Below, piece by piece: positions 1 through 7,357 of a stretch of 8,764 nucleotides of DNA. This stretch comes from SLAN01 sp046545955 (GTDB taxonomy: Bacteria; Spirochaetota; Spirochaetia; DSM-27196; SKKC01): assembly GCA_046545955.1 (NCBI GenBank), contig JBKGYS010000111.1, forward strand, positions 1 through 8,764. The letters are read 5' to 3'. Position 1 is the stretch's first letter. Each line of letters begins with the position of its first letter. The notes below the pieces were generated by a model. The model was not told where the DNA came from. It did no database searches and saw nothing but the letters and a program-made list of their open reading frames with translations. The translations under genes were made by a program, and so were the position numbers.

Positions 1-902
1 TCCGAGTGGCCGCTGTAGGATCTCGAAGCGGGGAAAAGGCTGAAGCCTTCGGAGAGAAGTTCGCGATACCAAATCGGCACGGTTCGTACGAGGCGCTCGT
101 TGCCGACCCGACTGTCGATATCGTTTACGTCGCCACACCACACCCGATGCACTGCGAAAACGCGCTACTGGCAATCGAAGCGGGAAAGCACGTGCTCGTG
201 GAAAAGGCGTTTACCATGAGCGCCGCCGAGGCGCGGCAAGTTGTGAACGCCGCCGGAAAGCAGAGACGCTTCGTCATGGAGGCTATGTGGACACGGTTTC
301 TCCCGGTGATGGATCGAGTGATGGAGTTGATCCGCGCCGGCGCCATCGGTGAGCCTCGCGTTCTATTCGCCGACCACAACCAGTACATTCCCTACGAGAA
401 AGCGCCGCGTGTTCACGAGCCGGAACTGGGCGGTGGGTCTGTACTCGATCTCGGCATTTACCCCTACTCCTTTGCGAGCAGAATCTTCGGCAAGCCGAAA
501 ACCATTACCGCCCGAGCCACCCTTTCGCCGCTCGGAGTGGACGAGCTGACATCCACGATTTTCGAATACGACTCGGGCGCGCAAGCGGTTTCCCAGATCG
601 GATTCCTCACACCAGGGCCAAACACAGCGTCGGTCATCGGAACCGACGGTCGAATAGACATAGATCGCGTGTGGTACACGCAGACCGGGTTCACGCACTA
701 CGACCGCGGTGGCAAGCTTATCGAGCGGTACGAGGAAAAGATCGATGGAAGGGGTATGCAATACCAGGCACTCGAGGTCGAACGCTGTATCCGGGAGGGG
801 ATCCCGGAAAGCCCGATTATGCCGCTCGGCGAAACGATCGAGCTTATGGAAACGATGGACGAGATTCTCGGTCGAATCGGAGTCACCTATCCGAAACGGT
901 GA
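1..902 (+). CDS. Gfo/Idh/MocA-family NAD(P)-dependent oxidoreductase (5' end outside window)
   Basis: Probable NAD(P)-dependent dehydrogenase acting on a sugar, inositol or diol. The first full codon in frame is at 3-5, and the protein enters already inside the nucleotide-binding fold: AAVGSRS followed by KAEAFGEKF matches the second beta strand of the family's Rossmann domain. The GxGxxA dinucleotide loop and about 30 residues therefore lie upstream of the window; the GTG at 6 is not the true start. Counting from that codon, the catalytic-lysine motif is VEKAF (64-68), where most relatives have EKP. The middle stretch MEAMWTRFLP (91-100) and the later GGGSVLDLGIYPY (142-154) resemble the trans-dihydrodiol dehydrogenase-like branch. 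The C-terminus ends normally with TGA. The visible 299 residues plus the missing part fit the usual length of about 330. The substrate cannot be told. The HD-domain gene follows on the same strand after 67 bases. Family is secure; substrate is unknown. Confidence 0.9.
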   Translation, partial: RVAAVGSRSGEKAEAFGEKFAIPNRHGSYEALVADPTVDIVYVATPHPMHCENALLAIEAGKHVLVEKAFTMSAAEARQVVNAAGKQRRFVMEAMWTRFLPVMDRVMELIRAGAIGEPRVLFADHNQYIPYEKAPRVHEPELGGGSVLDLGIYPYSFASRIFGKPKTITARATLSPLGVDELTSTIFEYDSGAQAVSQIGFLTPGPNTASVIGTDGRIDIDRVWYTQTGFTHYDRGGKLIERYEEKIDGRGMQYQALEVERCIREGIPESPIMPLGETIELMETMDEILGRIGVTYPKR

Positions 903-917
903 GCGGTCCGGGACTCA

Positions 918-933
918 CGATAGCCGGCTATCG
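918..933. repeat. Perfect 16-base palindrome between the oxidoreductase and HD-domain genes
   Basis: CGATAGCCGGCTATCG equals its own reverse complement over all 16 bases. It starts 15 bases after the oxidoreductase stop and ends 36 bases before the HD-gene ATG. As RNA it could form a hairpin only by opening the central bases, and no T-run follows, so an intrinsic terminator is unlikely. A dimeric repressor or activator site for the downstream gene is one reading; chance in GC-rich DNA is another. The palindrome is directly visible; its function is inferred. Confidence 0.35.
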
Positions 934-969
934 CGCACGGCGAGCCGGAAGGTCGGCGGATGGGAAGCA

Positions 970-1668
970 ATGATCGATTTTGTGCTGAAAGCGTACGAGC
1001 TCAAAGACGAGATGCGCGCCGGATGGAAGCTGCGAGGGATCCGTAATCCGGAGTCCGTCGCGGATCACAGCTGGGGCACGGCCTTGCTGTGCTGGCTGTA
1101 CGCGCCCCAAGCCGGTAAAGCCGAAAGCATCGATCGCGAGCGAGCGGTTTCTATGGCAGTGTTCCATGACATTGCCGAAGCAGAAATGGGAGATGTCGCC
1201 ACCCGCGTCTACGAGTCGGAGCGAAGCGTGTCGCCTTCCGAGAAGCAGCGGCTCGAACGCAGCGCTTTTTCGCTCATGTACGGCTTACTGCAAGAAGGCA
1301 GCGACTCGCTCGAAGATTCCACCGCAGGAACGGACGACGGTGAGACCGTAGCGCCGGAGTCGAACAAAGCGTCAACCGCGGCTGAAGAGCTTTCCGCGCT
1401 ATGGCAAGAGTATGAACGCGGTGTGTCGCCGACTGCTCGTTTCGTTCGCGATATGAATCTCTGCGATATGTGCGCTCAGGCGCTCATCTACCAGGGCTCA
1501 CGCCGTTACGACCCTGAAGCGGAGTCACACGAGTTTCGGCACTTCGGTAATCTCGACGAGTTCTTCGAGACAAGCAGACGGCGAATCTCCACCACGATCG
1601 GGTCGCAACTGTTTGCCGTGATCGAGGGCCGATACCGAAGTATTCTCGATACAGACGCTCGACCGTAA
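970..1668 (+). CDS. HD-domain phosphohydrolase, HDDC2/YfbR-like (5'-deoxynucleotidase family)
   Basis: A 232-residue cytoplasmic protein of the HD superfamily, closest in pattern to HDDC2/YfbR enzymes that dephosphorylate deoxynucleoside 5'-monophosphates. The family signature is visible in order: WKLRGIRNPESVADH (19-33) with metal ligand His33, then the HD pair in AVFHDIAEAEMGD (63-75; His66, Asp67, with Glu70 and Asp75 also conserved), and WQEYERGVSPTARFVRD (145-161). Two oddities stand out. The position where relatives usually carry the last metal-binding Asp (VKxLDxxEM) reads MNLCDM here, so it is Asn163. Residues 109-138 form an acidic, Ser/Thr-rich stretch not expected in the family core. 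The ATG at 970 was chosen because conserved sequence begins directly after it; the reading frame stays open further upstream, but that part is a shadow of the previous gene. The ribosome site is weak (GGATGG, 6 bases away). Family is solid; activity is uncertain. Confidence 0.85.
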   Translation: MIDFVLKAYELKDEMRAGWKLRGIRNPESVADHSWGTALLCWLYAPQAGKAESIDRERAVSMAVFHDIAEAEMGDVATRVYESERSVSPSEKQRLERSAFSLMYGLLQEGSDSLEDSTAGTDDGETVAPESNKASTAAEELSALWQEYERGVSPTARFVRDMNLCDMCAQALIYQGSRRYDPEAESHEFRHFGNLDEFFETSRRRISTTIGSQLFAVIEGRYRSILDTDARP

Positions 1669-1749
1669 CAGCTTCGCCGTGATTGGTTACCTCCAGGTTG
1701 CGGCCGGCGATTACCTTCGGCGGCTATCGCCACAGGTCCAGCAAGCGTG

Positions 1750-4257
1750 CTACGAATTCGGGGGCACGAGGCGAAGCCGCGTTGGTTTGCCCTGTCTGCC
1801 GCGCAGACCGCGTTCCGATCCCTCGTTCTCGGGAGCATCGAGGTCCCGGGAGCGCCAGGAAACGCGTCTCGTGCGCCCCTCGCGCCACGCTTGGAACTGA
1901 TCGGCATACCAGCGATGTCCCGGATGCCCCGATTGCCCGCCCGCGTGAGCCACAAGCGACCGGGGTCGAGGTTCGAGCGATACGACCATTCGCACGCCCG
2001 CGCCGTGGTCCACGTTGAACGGGTCACGCAGATCGTACGCGGCGCGACCGACGGTCATATGGCTGCCCCCGATCGGATACGGGCCGCGATCGAGTAGCAG
2101 CCCGAGCCCGGGGACCTCCGATAGATTATGCGATAGTTTGATGCTTTGTACGTGATCCCACCGCCACGATGAGATGTCGTCACCGAAGCGGTCACGAAGA
2201 TTATCCACCGTCTCCCGGAAGGTGCGCACGAAGAGCTCGTCACGCGAGCCTTCGATCCAGAGACTGGATGGGTTCGAAAGGATTGCATCCGTGGCGTTAT
2301 AGGCGACATATCCGGTCTCGAGTACTTCGCTATACAGCTCATCGGAGAGCACGCCACCGAGCGTCTGATCCATTATGCGCAGGTACCAGTGACTGAAGAG
2401 GAGCGCCTCGGTCGAGGAGCGCGTATACTCGGGACGCTGCTGCCACCGGCGCAGCCGCCCGATAAGCTCGCGCTCCACGTCATTCCACCCACGTTCCGGC
2501 ACGTTATCGTCGATCGCGGCAAGGAACTCATCCAGCCGGCGGGCGGCGTGAAGATTAACCCAGTCGGTCTGAAGAGAAGCACTGGCGCGCATGCTCATCC
2601 GATTCGATCCCTCGATCGTGTTCACGATGCGCTGCATGCGGGCGCCCGGCGCCACGTCCGTGTTAATTAAATACGGATACGAGTCGTCGACCACGCGGTG
2701 ATTAGCCGTTGCGATGTAGCCCTGCGGAGGGTTGCGAAGTTCCGGAAGCGCGTCGAACGGGATAGGCTCGGGAACCGCGGACGATGAATCCCATCCGGGA
2801 CGCGGCACGAGGCCGGACACCTCCTGCCGCGCCGGTATTCGACCCACAGTCTTAAACCCGATATCGCCGTGCCGGTCGCCATAGACAACGTTCTGAGCGG
2901 GCAACTCGAACCAGGCAAGCGCCTCTCGAAACTGTTCCGCGGTCTCGGCCCGATTCATGCGCAGAAACGCATCGAATGGGCTTCGCTCGATATCGAAGGC
3001 GGTCCAGTATACCGACAGCGGCGGATCGTCGAGTATCACGGGACCATTCTTCGTACGCACAATCTCGATGGTCTCCGCAGCTTCGCGACCGGAAACGGGA
3101 ATCTCCTCCTCGGTCACTCGAGCTTCGTACCACTCTCCGTCCCGCTCGAAGAGATGCGGATCCTCCTCATGACGGCGTTCGTGATACAGGTCCTGCGTAT
3201 CACCGGTATTCGTAAGACCCCATGCAACGTCGTCGTTGTACCCGACTACAACGGTCGGCACTCCCGGAATACTGAACCCTCTCACGCGCCGTTCGCCGTC
3301 CGTCGCGGCGGAATCATCCGCATCGCGGGTAACCAGCTCGATCTCGTACCAAAGGGACGGCAGCCCGAGCTCCAGGTGGGGATCATTCGCAAGCTGGGGA
3401 AAACCGGTATCGGTCCGCTCGGAGGCGAGGACCCAGCTATTGCTTCCCGTCGAAGGTAACCGTCCGAGCTTTTCGAGGCCGGCATCCTTGCGCAACGAAA
3501 CGATATCGTCGACGCTCACTTCGGGAACATCCGACCGGCCGGAGAGCGCAGGCACGCCGTTTCCGCGGTCGAACGGTACCTGGTTCACGGCCTGATCCTT
3601 GCTCCATACCGGCGGCCCAGCGTTCCGGTTCTCGGGCAGAATCTGCGAAAGGGCCCGCTCGCCCGCCTCCTCGAGTATCGCCGCGCGGACCGCTTCGGAT
3701 TCCCAGTTCAATCCGAGATCGAATCCCATGAGCGCGAGCACCGCCCCTACATCCTCGCGAGTCCACGGCCTCGGTTCCACACCGAGCAGCCGCATTTCCA
3801 GTGGTCTCGGGCCGCGGTCGAGGTACGCATTAATCCCGGAGACGTAGGAATCGATCATCGCGAGCGCCTCTTCACCGGCGGTTTCCACCGCACGCCTCGA
3901 TACCTCCGGCAGTCCCATGCGTCTGAGAAATGCGTCGGTCGATACAAACTCTTCGCCGAAGACCTCCGCGGTTCTACCGAAGGCGACTCTTCGCTGGAAC
4001 TCCATCTGCCACAGCCTATCCTGGGCATGGACATAGCCTTGCGCAAAGTACAGGTCGCCGTCGATTTCTGCTTGAACGATCGGTATCCCGTGACGCCCTC
4101 GGTACACATCGACCTCGCTCTCCAATCCGGCAACACGCGATACGCCGTCGATATCGGGGTAGCTGTGCCGCACAAAAACAAGCGCGATGAATCCGAGAGC
4201 CGCGACCAGGACGAGCGACACGCGAACGAATGGAAGCTGCGAGCGTATTAACCTCAT
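1750..4257 (-). CDS. Penicillin acylase family protein (S45 Ntn hydrolase), membrane-anchored precursor
   Basis: An 835-residue precursor of the penicillin amidase / acyl-homoserine-lactone acylase family, which hydrolyses amide bonds outside the cytoplasm after cutting itself into two chains. The N-terminus has Arg2, Arg5 and Arg12, then a hydrophobic segment at about 13-29 with no lipobox or clear signal-peptidase site, so it is probably an anchor. The alpha-chain motif GYVHAQDRLWQMEFQRR spans 74-90. The self-cleavage site and nucleophile are Gly271-Ser272 in TGSNSWVLA, followed by ANDPHL (290-295). Asn519 in ATANHRV fits the oxyanion-hole Asn, at beta-chain position 248 by count. The C-terminal GGQSGHPGHRWYADQ signature is present, so the gene looks complete and active. 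Substrate (beta-lactam side chain, acyl-homoserine lactone or other amide) cannot be read from sequence. The start at 4257 has no Shine-Dalgarno site, but an extended -10 box lies just upstream. The gene converges on the HD-domain gene, 81 bases away. Confidence 0.93.
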   Translation of the reverse strand: MRLIRSQLPFVRVSLVLVAALGFIALVFVRHSYPDIDGVSRVAGLESEVDVYRGRHGIPIVQAEIDGDLYFAQGYVHAQDRLWQMEFQRRVAFGRTAEVFGEEFVSTDAFLRRMGLPEVSRRAVETAGEEALAMIDSYVSGINAYLDRGPRPLEMRLLGVEPRPWTREDVGAVLALMGFDLGLNWESEAVRAAILEEAGERALSQILPENRNAGPPVWSKDQAVNQVPFDRGNGVPALSGRSDVPEVSVDDIVSLRKDAGLEKLGRLPSTGSNSWVLASERTDTGFPQLANDPHLELGLPSLWYEIELVTRDADDSAATDGERRVRGFSIPGVPTVVVGYNDDVAWGLTNTGDTQDLYHERRHEEDPHLFERDGEWYEARVTEEEIPVSGREAAETIEIVRTKNGPVILDDPPLSVYWTAFDIERSPFDAFLRMNRAETAEQFREALAWFELPAQNVVYGDRHGDIGFKTVGRIPARQEVSGLVPRPGWDSSSAVPEPIPFDALPELRNPPQGYIATANHRVVDDSYPYLINTDVAPGARMQRIVNTIEGSNRMSMRASASLQTDWVNLHAARRLDEFLAAIDDNVPERGWNDVERELIGRLRRWQQRPEYTRSSTEALLFSHWYLRIMDQTLGGVLSDELYSEVLETGYVAYNATDAILSNPSSLWIEGSRDELFVRTFRETVDNLRDRFGDDISSWRWDHVQSIKLSHNLSEVPGLGLLLDRGPYPIGGSHMTVGRAAYDLRDPFNVDHGAGVRMVVSLEPRPRSLVAHAGGQSGHPGHRWYADQFQAWREGRTRRVSWRSRDLDAPENEGSERGLRGRQGKPTRLRLVPPNS

Positions 4258-4268
4258 AGTCGCCCGCG

Positions 4269-4277
4269 ATTATAGCA
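4269..4277 (-). promoter_or_regulatory. Extended -10 promoter element (TGCTATAAT) of the acylase gene
   Basis: Read on the minus strand, the sequence is TGCTATAAT: a consensus TATAAT with the TGn extension. No good -35 hexamer lies 16-18 bases upstream, which is normal for extended -10 promoters. Transcription would be expected to start near 4262, only about 5 bases before the ATG at 4255-4257, giving an almost leaderless mRNA. The motif is seen; promoter activity and start site are inferred. Confidence 0.5.
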
Positions 4278-4398
4278 CAATCGACGGAAAACTCGAGTTC
4301 GGATCCCTAATGCCCACCGGGAAGATAAAGCGGCGTAACCTATCGGCCGATGTGTACCCGATCGAAACGCGAAGGATTGCGCTGCCGTCGGGAGGCTT

Positions 4399-5514
4399 TC
4401 ACCGCGCGCGCGACGCCCGAGCCGGGTTTCGCTGCGGGGCGTAGCCTTGACTGTCGAGAAACGCCGCAACAACGTCGGGGTCGAAATGTTCGCCGGACTG
4501 TGCGGCGATTTCGTCGCGGGCATCGCTTAGACTCCAGGCCGGCTTGTAGGGTCGAGCGCTGACAAGCGCGTCGAACACGTCCGCGACGGCGAAAATGCGA
4601 CCCGAAAGGGGAATTTCGGTGCCGCGCAGCCGGGCCGGATATCCGGCGCCGTTCCACTTCTCGTGATGGTAGAGAATCACGTCCAGCGAGACCGCGGGCA
4701 GAAATCCGAGCGCTCTGGCGAACTCGTACCCGGCGGTCGGATGGGTTTTAAGTGTTTCCCATTCGGAGGCGTCAAGCGAGCCGGGCTTCAAAAGTATACT
4801 GTCGGGGATCGATATCTTCCCGATATCGTGCAGATACGCGCCCCAGCGCAGCGACAGTCGAGTATCCTCGTCGAGCTGCATCTCGCGCGCGATTGACCCG
4901 GCGAGCGCGGTCACGCGGTCGGTGTGGCCCTTGGTTTCGCGGTCGCGATACTCGAGCGCAAGTCCGAGCGCGCGAATAGCCCCTTCGCGGGCGTTCACCG
5001 CCTTTTCCTCGGCCACGAGACGGGCAGCCAGCGAAGAGAGCACGCCTGCCACCGAGGCGAATAACCCGCGCTCTGCAGGCGACCAGGTGTGCCGTCCGAA
5101 CGTGTGCATAAGAAACGCACCGACAAACTCGCCGCCGCGGTTTATTACCGGCGCGGCAGCGAGACTCGCGATTCCGAATCCGTGGAACTGATGACAGCGC
5201 GAATCCTCGCCGGTATCCTCGATCAGTACGGGGGAGCCTTGAGTCCGTAGGGACTCGAGAAGCGGAAGGTTCGTCGGTAAGCCGTCGGCCATGAGAAGCT
5301 CGAATTCCTCGCTCGCGGGCATTTGCCCGTAGCATGCCCGATTGCGCAGCAAATCGCCGGAATCCTGCCAGTAGGCAGCCCCGACCGCAGACGTTTCATC
5401 GACAAGCGATCGAAGAATAGGCGTCACAGCCTCGGGTACGCTGCTCGCGGCGAGCGCGGTTTGACTTAATTCAAGAATGAGACTGGAATACTCTTCGGTT
5501 GCCTGCATACGCAT
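4399..5514 (-). CDS. GAF domain plus HD-GYP domain protein, probable cyclic-di-GMP phosphodiesterase
   Basis: A 371-residue soluble signalling protein. Residues about 10-165 look like a GAF sensor domain (NLPLLESLRTQGSPVLIED, then LAAAPVINRGGEFVGAFLMHTF), which usually binds a small ligand or mediates dimerisation. A short helical linker leads to a complete HD-GYP domain at about 176-356: GHTDRV with His197, LHDIGK with His229-Asp230 and Lys233, THP with His258, HHEKWNGAGYP at 283-293 with the GYP motif intact, ADVFDAL with Asp312, and GEHFDPDV. All expected metal and substrate residues are present, so hydrolysis of c-di-GMP is likely; some relatives cleave cGAMP or only bind. No transmembrane segment or receiver domain is present. 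The first ATG (5514) was chosen; a second in-frame ATG lies at 5508. Neither has a Shine-Dalgarno site. The gene lies 64 bases downstream of argS and 141 upstream of the acylase gene, all in the same direction. The signal sensed is unknown. Confidence 0.92.
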   Translation of the reverse strand: MRMQATEEYSSLILELSQTALAASSVPEAVTPILRSLVDETSAVGAAYWQDSGDLLRNRACYGQMPASEEFELLMADGLPTNLPLLESLRTQGSPVLIEDTGEDSRCHQFHGFGIASLAAAPVINRGGEFVGAFLMHTFGRHTWSPAERGLFASVAGVLSSLAARLVAEEKAVNAREGAIRALGLALEYRDRETKGHTDRVTALAGSIAREMQLDEDTRLSLRWGAYLHDIGKISIPDSILLKPGSLDASEWETLKTHPTAGYEFARALGFLPAVSLDVILYHHEKWNGAGYPARLRGTEIPLSGRIFAVADVFDALVSARPYKPAWSLSDARDEIAAQSGEHFDPDVVAAFLDSQGYAPQRNPARASRAR

Positions 5515-5518
5515 TGAG

Positions 5519-5526
5519 AATATATA
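5519..5526 (-). promoter_or_regulatory. Possible -10 box of the HD-GYP gene
   Basis: On the minus strand this reads TATATATT, 4 bases before the ATG at 5514, in an otherwise GC-rich gap downstream of argS. Used as a -10 box, it would place the transcript start at or within the first codons, meaning a leaderless message or use of the second ATG at 5508. I found no convincing -35 element. It may simply be an AT-rich patch; support is weak. Confidence 0.25.
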
Positions 5527-5578
5527 GTTTGCATCGTCCCGAGTCCATTACCTGCATGCGAGAGCGGCGCGATTTGGC

Positions 5579-7342
5579 CTACATCCGGTCGAGAAACGGC
5601 ACGCCTGCAAGGGGCAAGGCGCCGCGAAGCGTATCGCGAACCGCCCGCGCAAGGCGCATGCGCGCGCTTCGTAGTGCGACGTCGTCGGCGGTAAGAATGG
5701 GATGATCGTGATAGTACCGGCTGAAGAGTTTGGCCAGGTCGTATAGCGCCCCGGTTACAGCCGATGGGTTGTAGGCCTGCGCCGCGGAGGCAACCGTCGC
5801 GGGCATTTCCGCGATCGCCTTGAGAAGATCCCATTCCTCGGGCAGCGAAAGAAGGGAAACATCGACCTCATCATCCGGAAGAAGCTCGGCCTGCTCGCTC
5901 TTTCGAATCATCGAGGAAATACGCGCGCCCATGTACTGAAGATACGGCCCGGTATTCCCCGAAAAGCTTATCGATTCGGCCGCGTCGAATACCATATCCT
6001 TATTCGGGCTCGTCGAAAGCAGGTAATAGTGCAGCGCACCGACGGCAATATTCGTGCTCGTCGCGTGAACATCGCCTACCGCGTCTTCACGACCTTTGGA
6101 AACAATCTCGTTCCGCGCGAGCTCCTCGAGATTGGCAAGCAGATCGTCGGCGTCGACGACCGTCCCCTGGCGGCTTTTCATGCGCCCTTCGGGAAGATTC
6201 ACCATACCATACGATAAGTGAAACAGGTTCTTCGCCCACTCGAATCCGAGACGCTCGAGAATCGCAAAGAGCACGGCAAAGTGATAGCGCTGCTCGCTCG
6301 CTACCACGTACACCAGCCGGTCGAACGGCCAGTCGTTCTGCCGCGCGATTGCGGTGCCTATATCCTGCGTAACGTACAGACTCGTTCCGTCGGCGCGGAG
6401 AAGCACCTTTTTGTCGAGGTTGATGTCTTCCAGATCGACCCAGACTGTTCCTTCCTCATCGCGGTAGAAGATACCCTGCTCGAGCCCCTTGAGTACTTCC
6501 TCGCGGCCGGCCTGGTAGGTCTCGCTTTCAAAGTACACCGAATCGAAGTGAACGCCGGTCGCCTCGTATGTTTGCTCGATTCCCGAAATTGCCCAGCGGT
6601 TCATGGTTTTCCACAGCTCTTCGGTTTCCGGGTCGCCCTGCTCCCAGCGGCGAAGCATTTCCGCGGCACGCTCTTTGGCGTCGGGATCACGCTCTGCGAG
6701 CTTTTGAAACGCAATATACCAGTCGCCGACAAAGTGATCGCTTTTCCGCCCGGCAGACTCCGGAGTCTGCCCCTCGCCGAGTTCTTTGTAGGCAAGCATG
6801 CTCTGACAGATGTGAATTCCCCGATCGTTAATGAGATTAACGCGGCGTACGGTTGCTCCCGCCGCCTCGAGCAGCCGGCTTACACTCTCGCCTAAGGCAT
6901 CGTTTCGAAGGTGTCCGAGATGAAGCGGCTTGTTGGTGTTCGGGCATGAAAACTCGACCATAATTCTTACGCCCGAGAGCGCGTCGGAGTGGACGTGCTT
7001 TTCCCCCTTCGACGCGACCTCGGCGAGTATCTGCTCGGCCGTGCGCGCGCGATCGAGTCGTATATTCAAATACGGGCCGGAACTCTCGGCAGGAGCTCGA
7101 TCGCCGACCGAGGGATCTCCGTTCAGTATCCCGGCAACCCGCGAGGCGATCTCCGCGGGATTCTTCCGGAAGACCTTCGCGAAGGGAAAGAGCGGAAAGG
7201 CAATATCGCCGAGCTCCGATTTCGGCGGAGTCTCCGGGATAATCTGTTCGGGGTCTATTGTCGCCTCTGCGCCTGTCTCGCGGGCGTAAGCTTCGAGTGC
7301 GTCGCGCACCAGCGCGCGCCAGTGTTCACGTATATTGGTCAT
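5579..7342 (-). CDS. argS: Arginyl-tRNA synthetase
   Basis: Class I aminoacyl-tRNA synthetase that charges tRNA-Arg with arginine using ATP. The protein has 587 residues when started at the ATG at 7342. A TTG 15 codons upstream is in frame, but those residues look unrelated, and relatives begin near TNIREHWRALV. The N-terminal Add1-like domain covers about 1-115. The catalytic domain opens with FSCPNTNKPLHLGHLRN (131-147), where HLGH (141-144) is the HIGH motif. NDRGIHICQSMLAY, DGTSLYVTQDIGT and ASEQRYHFAVLF follow. The KMSKS equivalent is the variant GRMKSRQG (386-393). The anticodon-binding helices start near SGNTGPYLQYMGARI (461-475), and the protein ends PFLDRM, close to the usual family ending. 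This PNTNKPLHLGH type is the one I associate with eukaryotes, Bacteroidetes and spirochaetes rather than the Escherichia coli type. No Shine-Dalgarno site is visible at the start. The gene is complete and essential in most bacteria. Confidence 0.97.
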   Translation of the reverse strand: MTNIREHWRALVRDALEAYARETGAEATIDPEQIIPETPPKSELGDIAFPLFPFAKVFRKNPAEIASRVAGILNGDPSVGDRAPAESSGPYLNIRLDRARTAEQILAEVASKGEKHVHSDALSGVRIMVEFSCPNTNKPLHLGHLRNDALGESVSRLLEAAGATVRRVNLINDRGIHICQSMLAYKELGEGQTPESAGRKSDHFVGDWYIAFQKLAERDPDAKERAAEMLRRWEQGDPETEELWKTMNRWAISGIEQTYEATGVHFDSVYFESETYQAGREEVLKGLEQGIFYRDEEGTVWVDLEDINLDKKVLLRADGTSLYVTQDIGTAIARQNDWPFDRLVYVVASEQRYHFAVLFAILERLGFEWAKNLFHLSYGMVNLPEGRMKSRQGTVVDADDLLANLEELARNEIVSKGREDAVGDVHATSTNIAVGALHYYLLSTSPNKDMVFDAAESISFSGNTGPYLQYMGARISSMIRKSEQAELLPDDEVDVSLLSLPEEWDLLKAIAEMPATVASAAQAYNPSAVTGALYDLAKLFSRYYHDHPILTADDVALRSARMRLARAVRDTLRGALPLAGVPFLDRM

Positions 7343-7357
7343 AAGCGGTAGGTCGGG

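Noticed and set aside
709..969. Upstream in-frame extension of the HD-domain protein
   Set aside because: It overlaps the end of the oxidoreductase gene in another frame, and its residues (Arg/Ser-rich) look like a frame shadow. Conserved HD-family sequence begins right after the ATG at 970.
1706..1731. Inverted repeat GGCGAT...ATCGCC in the 81-base convergent gap, as a terminator
   Set aside because: The stem is only 6 bases with a 14-base loop and no T-run on either strand. I cannot support a terminator call although the position is right for one.
2869..3459. Open frame of 196 codons on the plus strand
   Set aside because: It lies wholly antisense to the acylase gene, whose catalytic motifs are unmistakable. 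The translation shows no recognisable domain; long antisense frames are common in GC-rich coding DNA.
4342..4351. 10-base palindrome ATCGGCCGAT between the HD-GYP and acylase genes
   Set aside because: Short, GC-rich palindromes of this size arise often by chance, and neither flank extends the symmetry.
6218..6895. Open frame of 225 codons on the plus strand
   Set aside because: Antisense to the catalytic core of argS; the translation has no recognisable motif and no ribosome site stands out.
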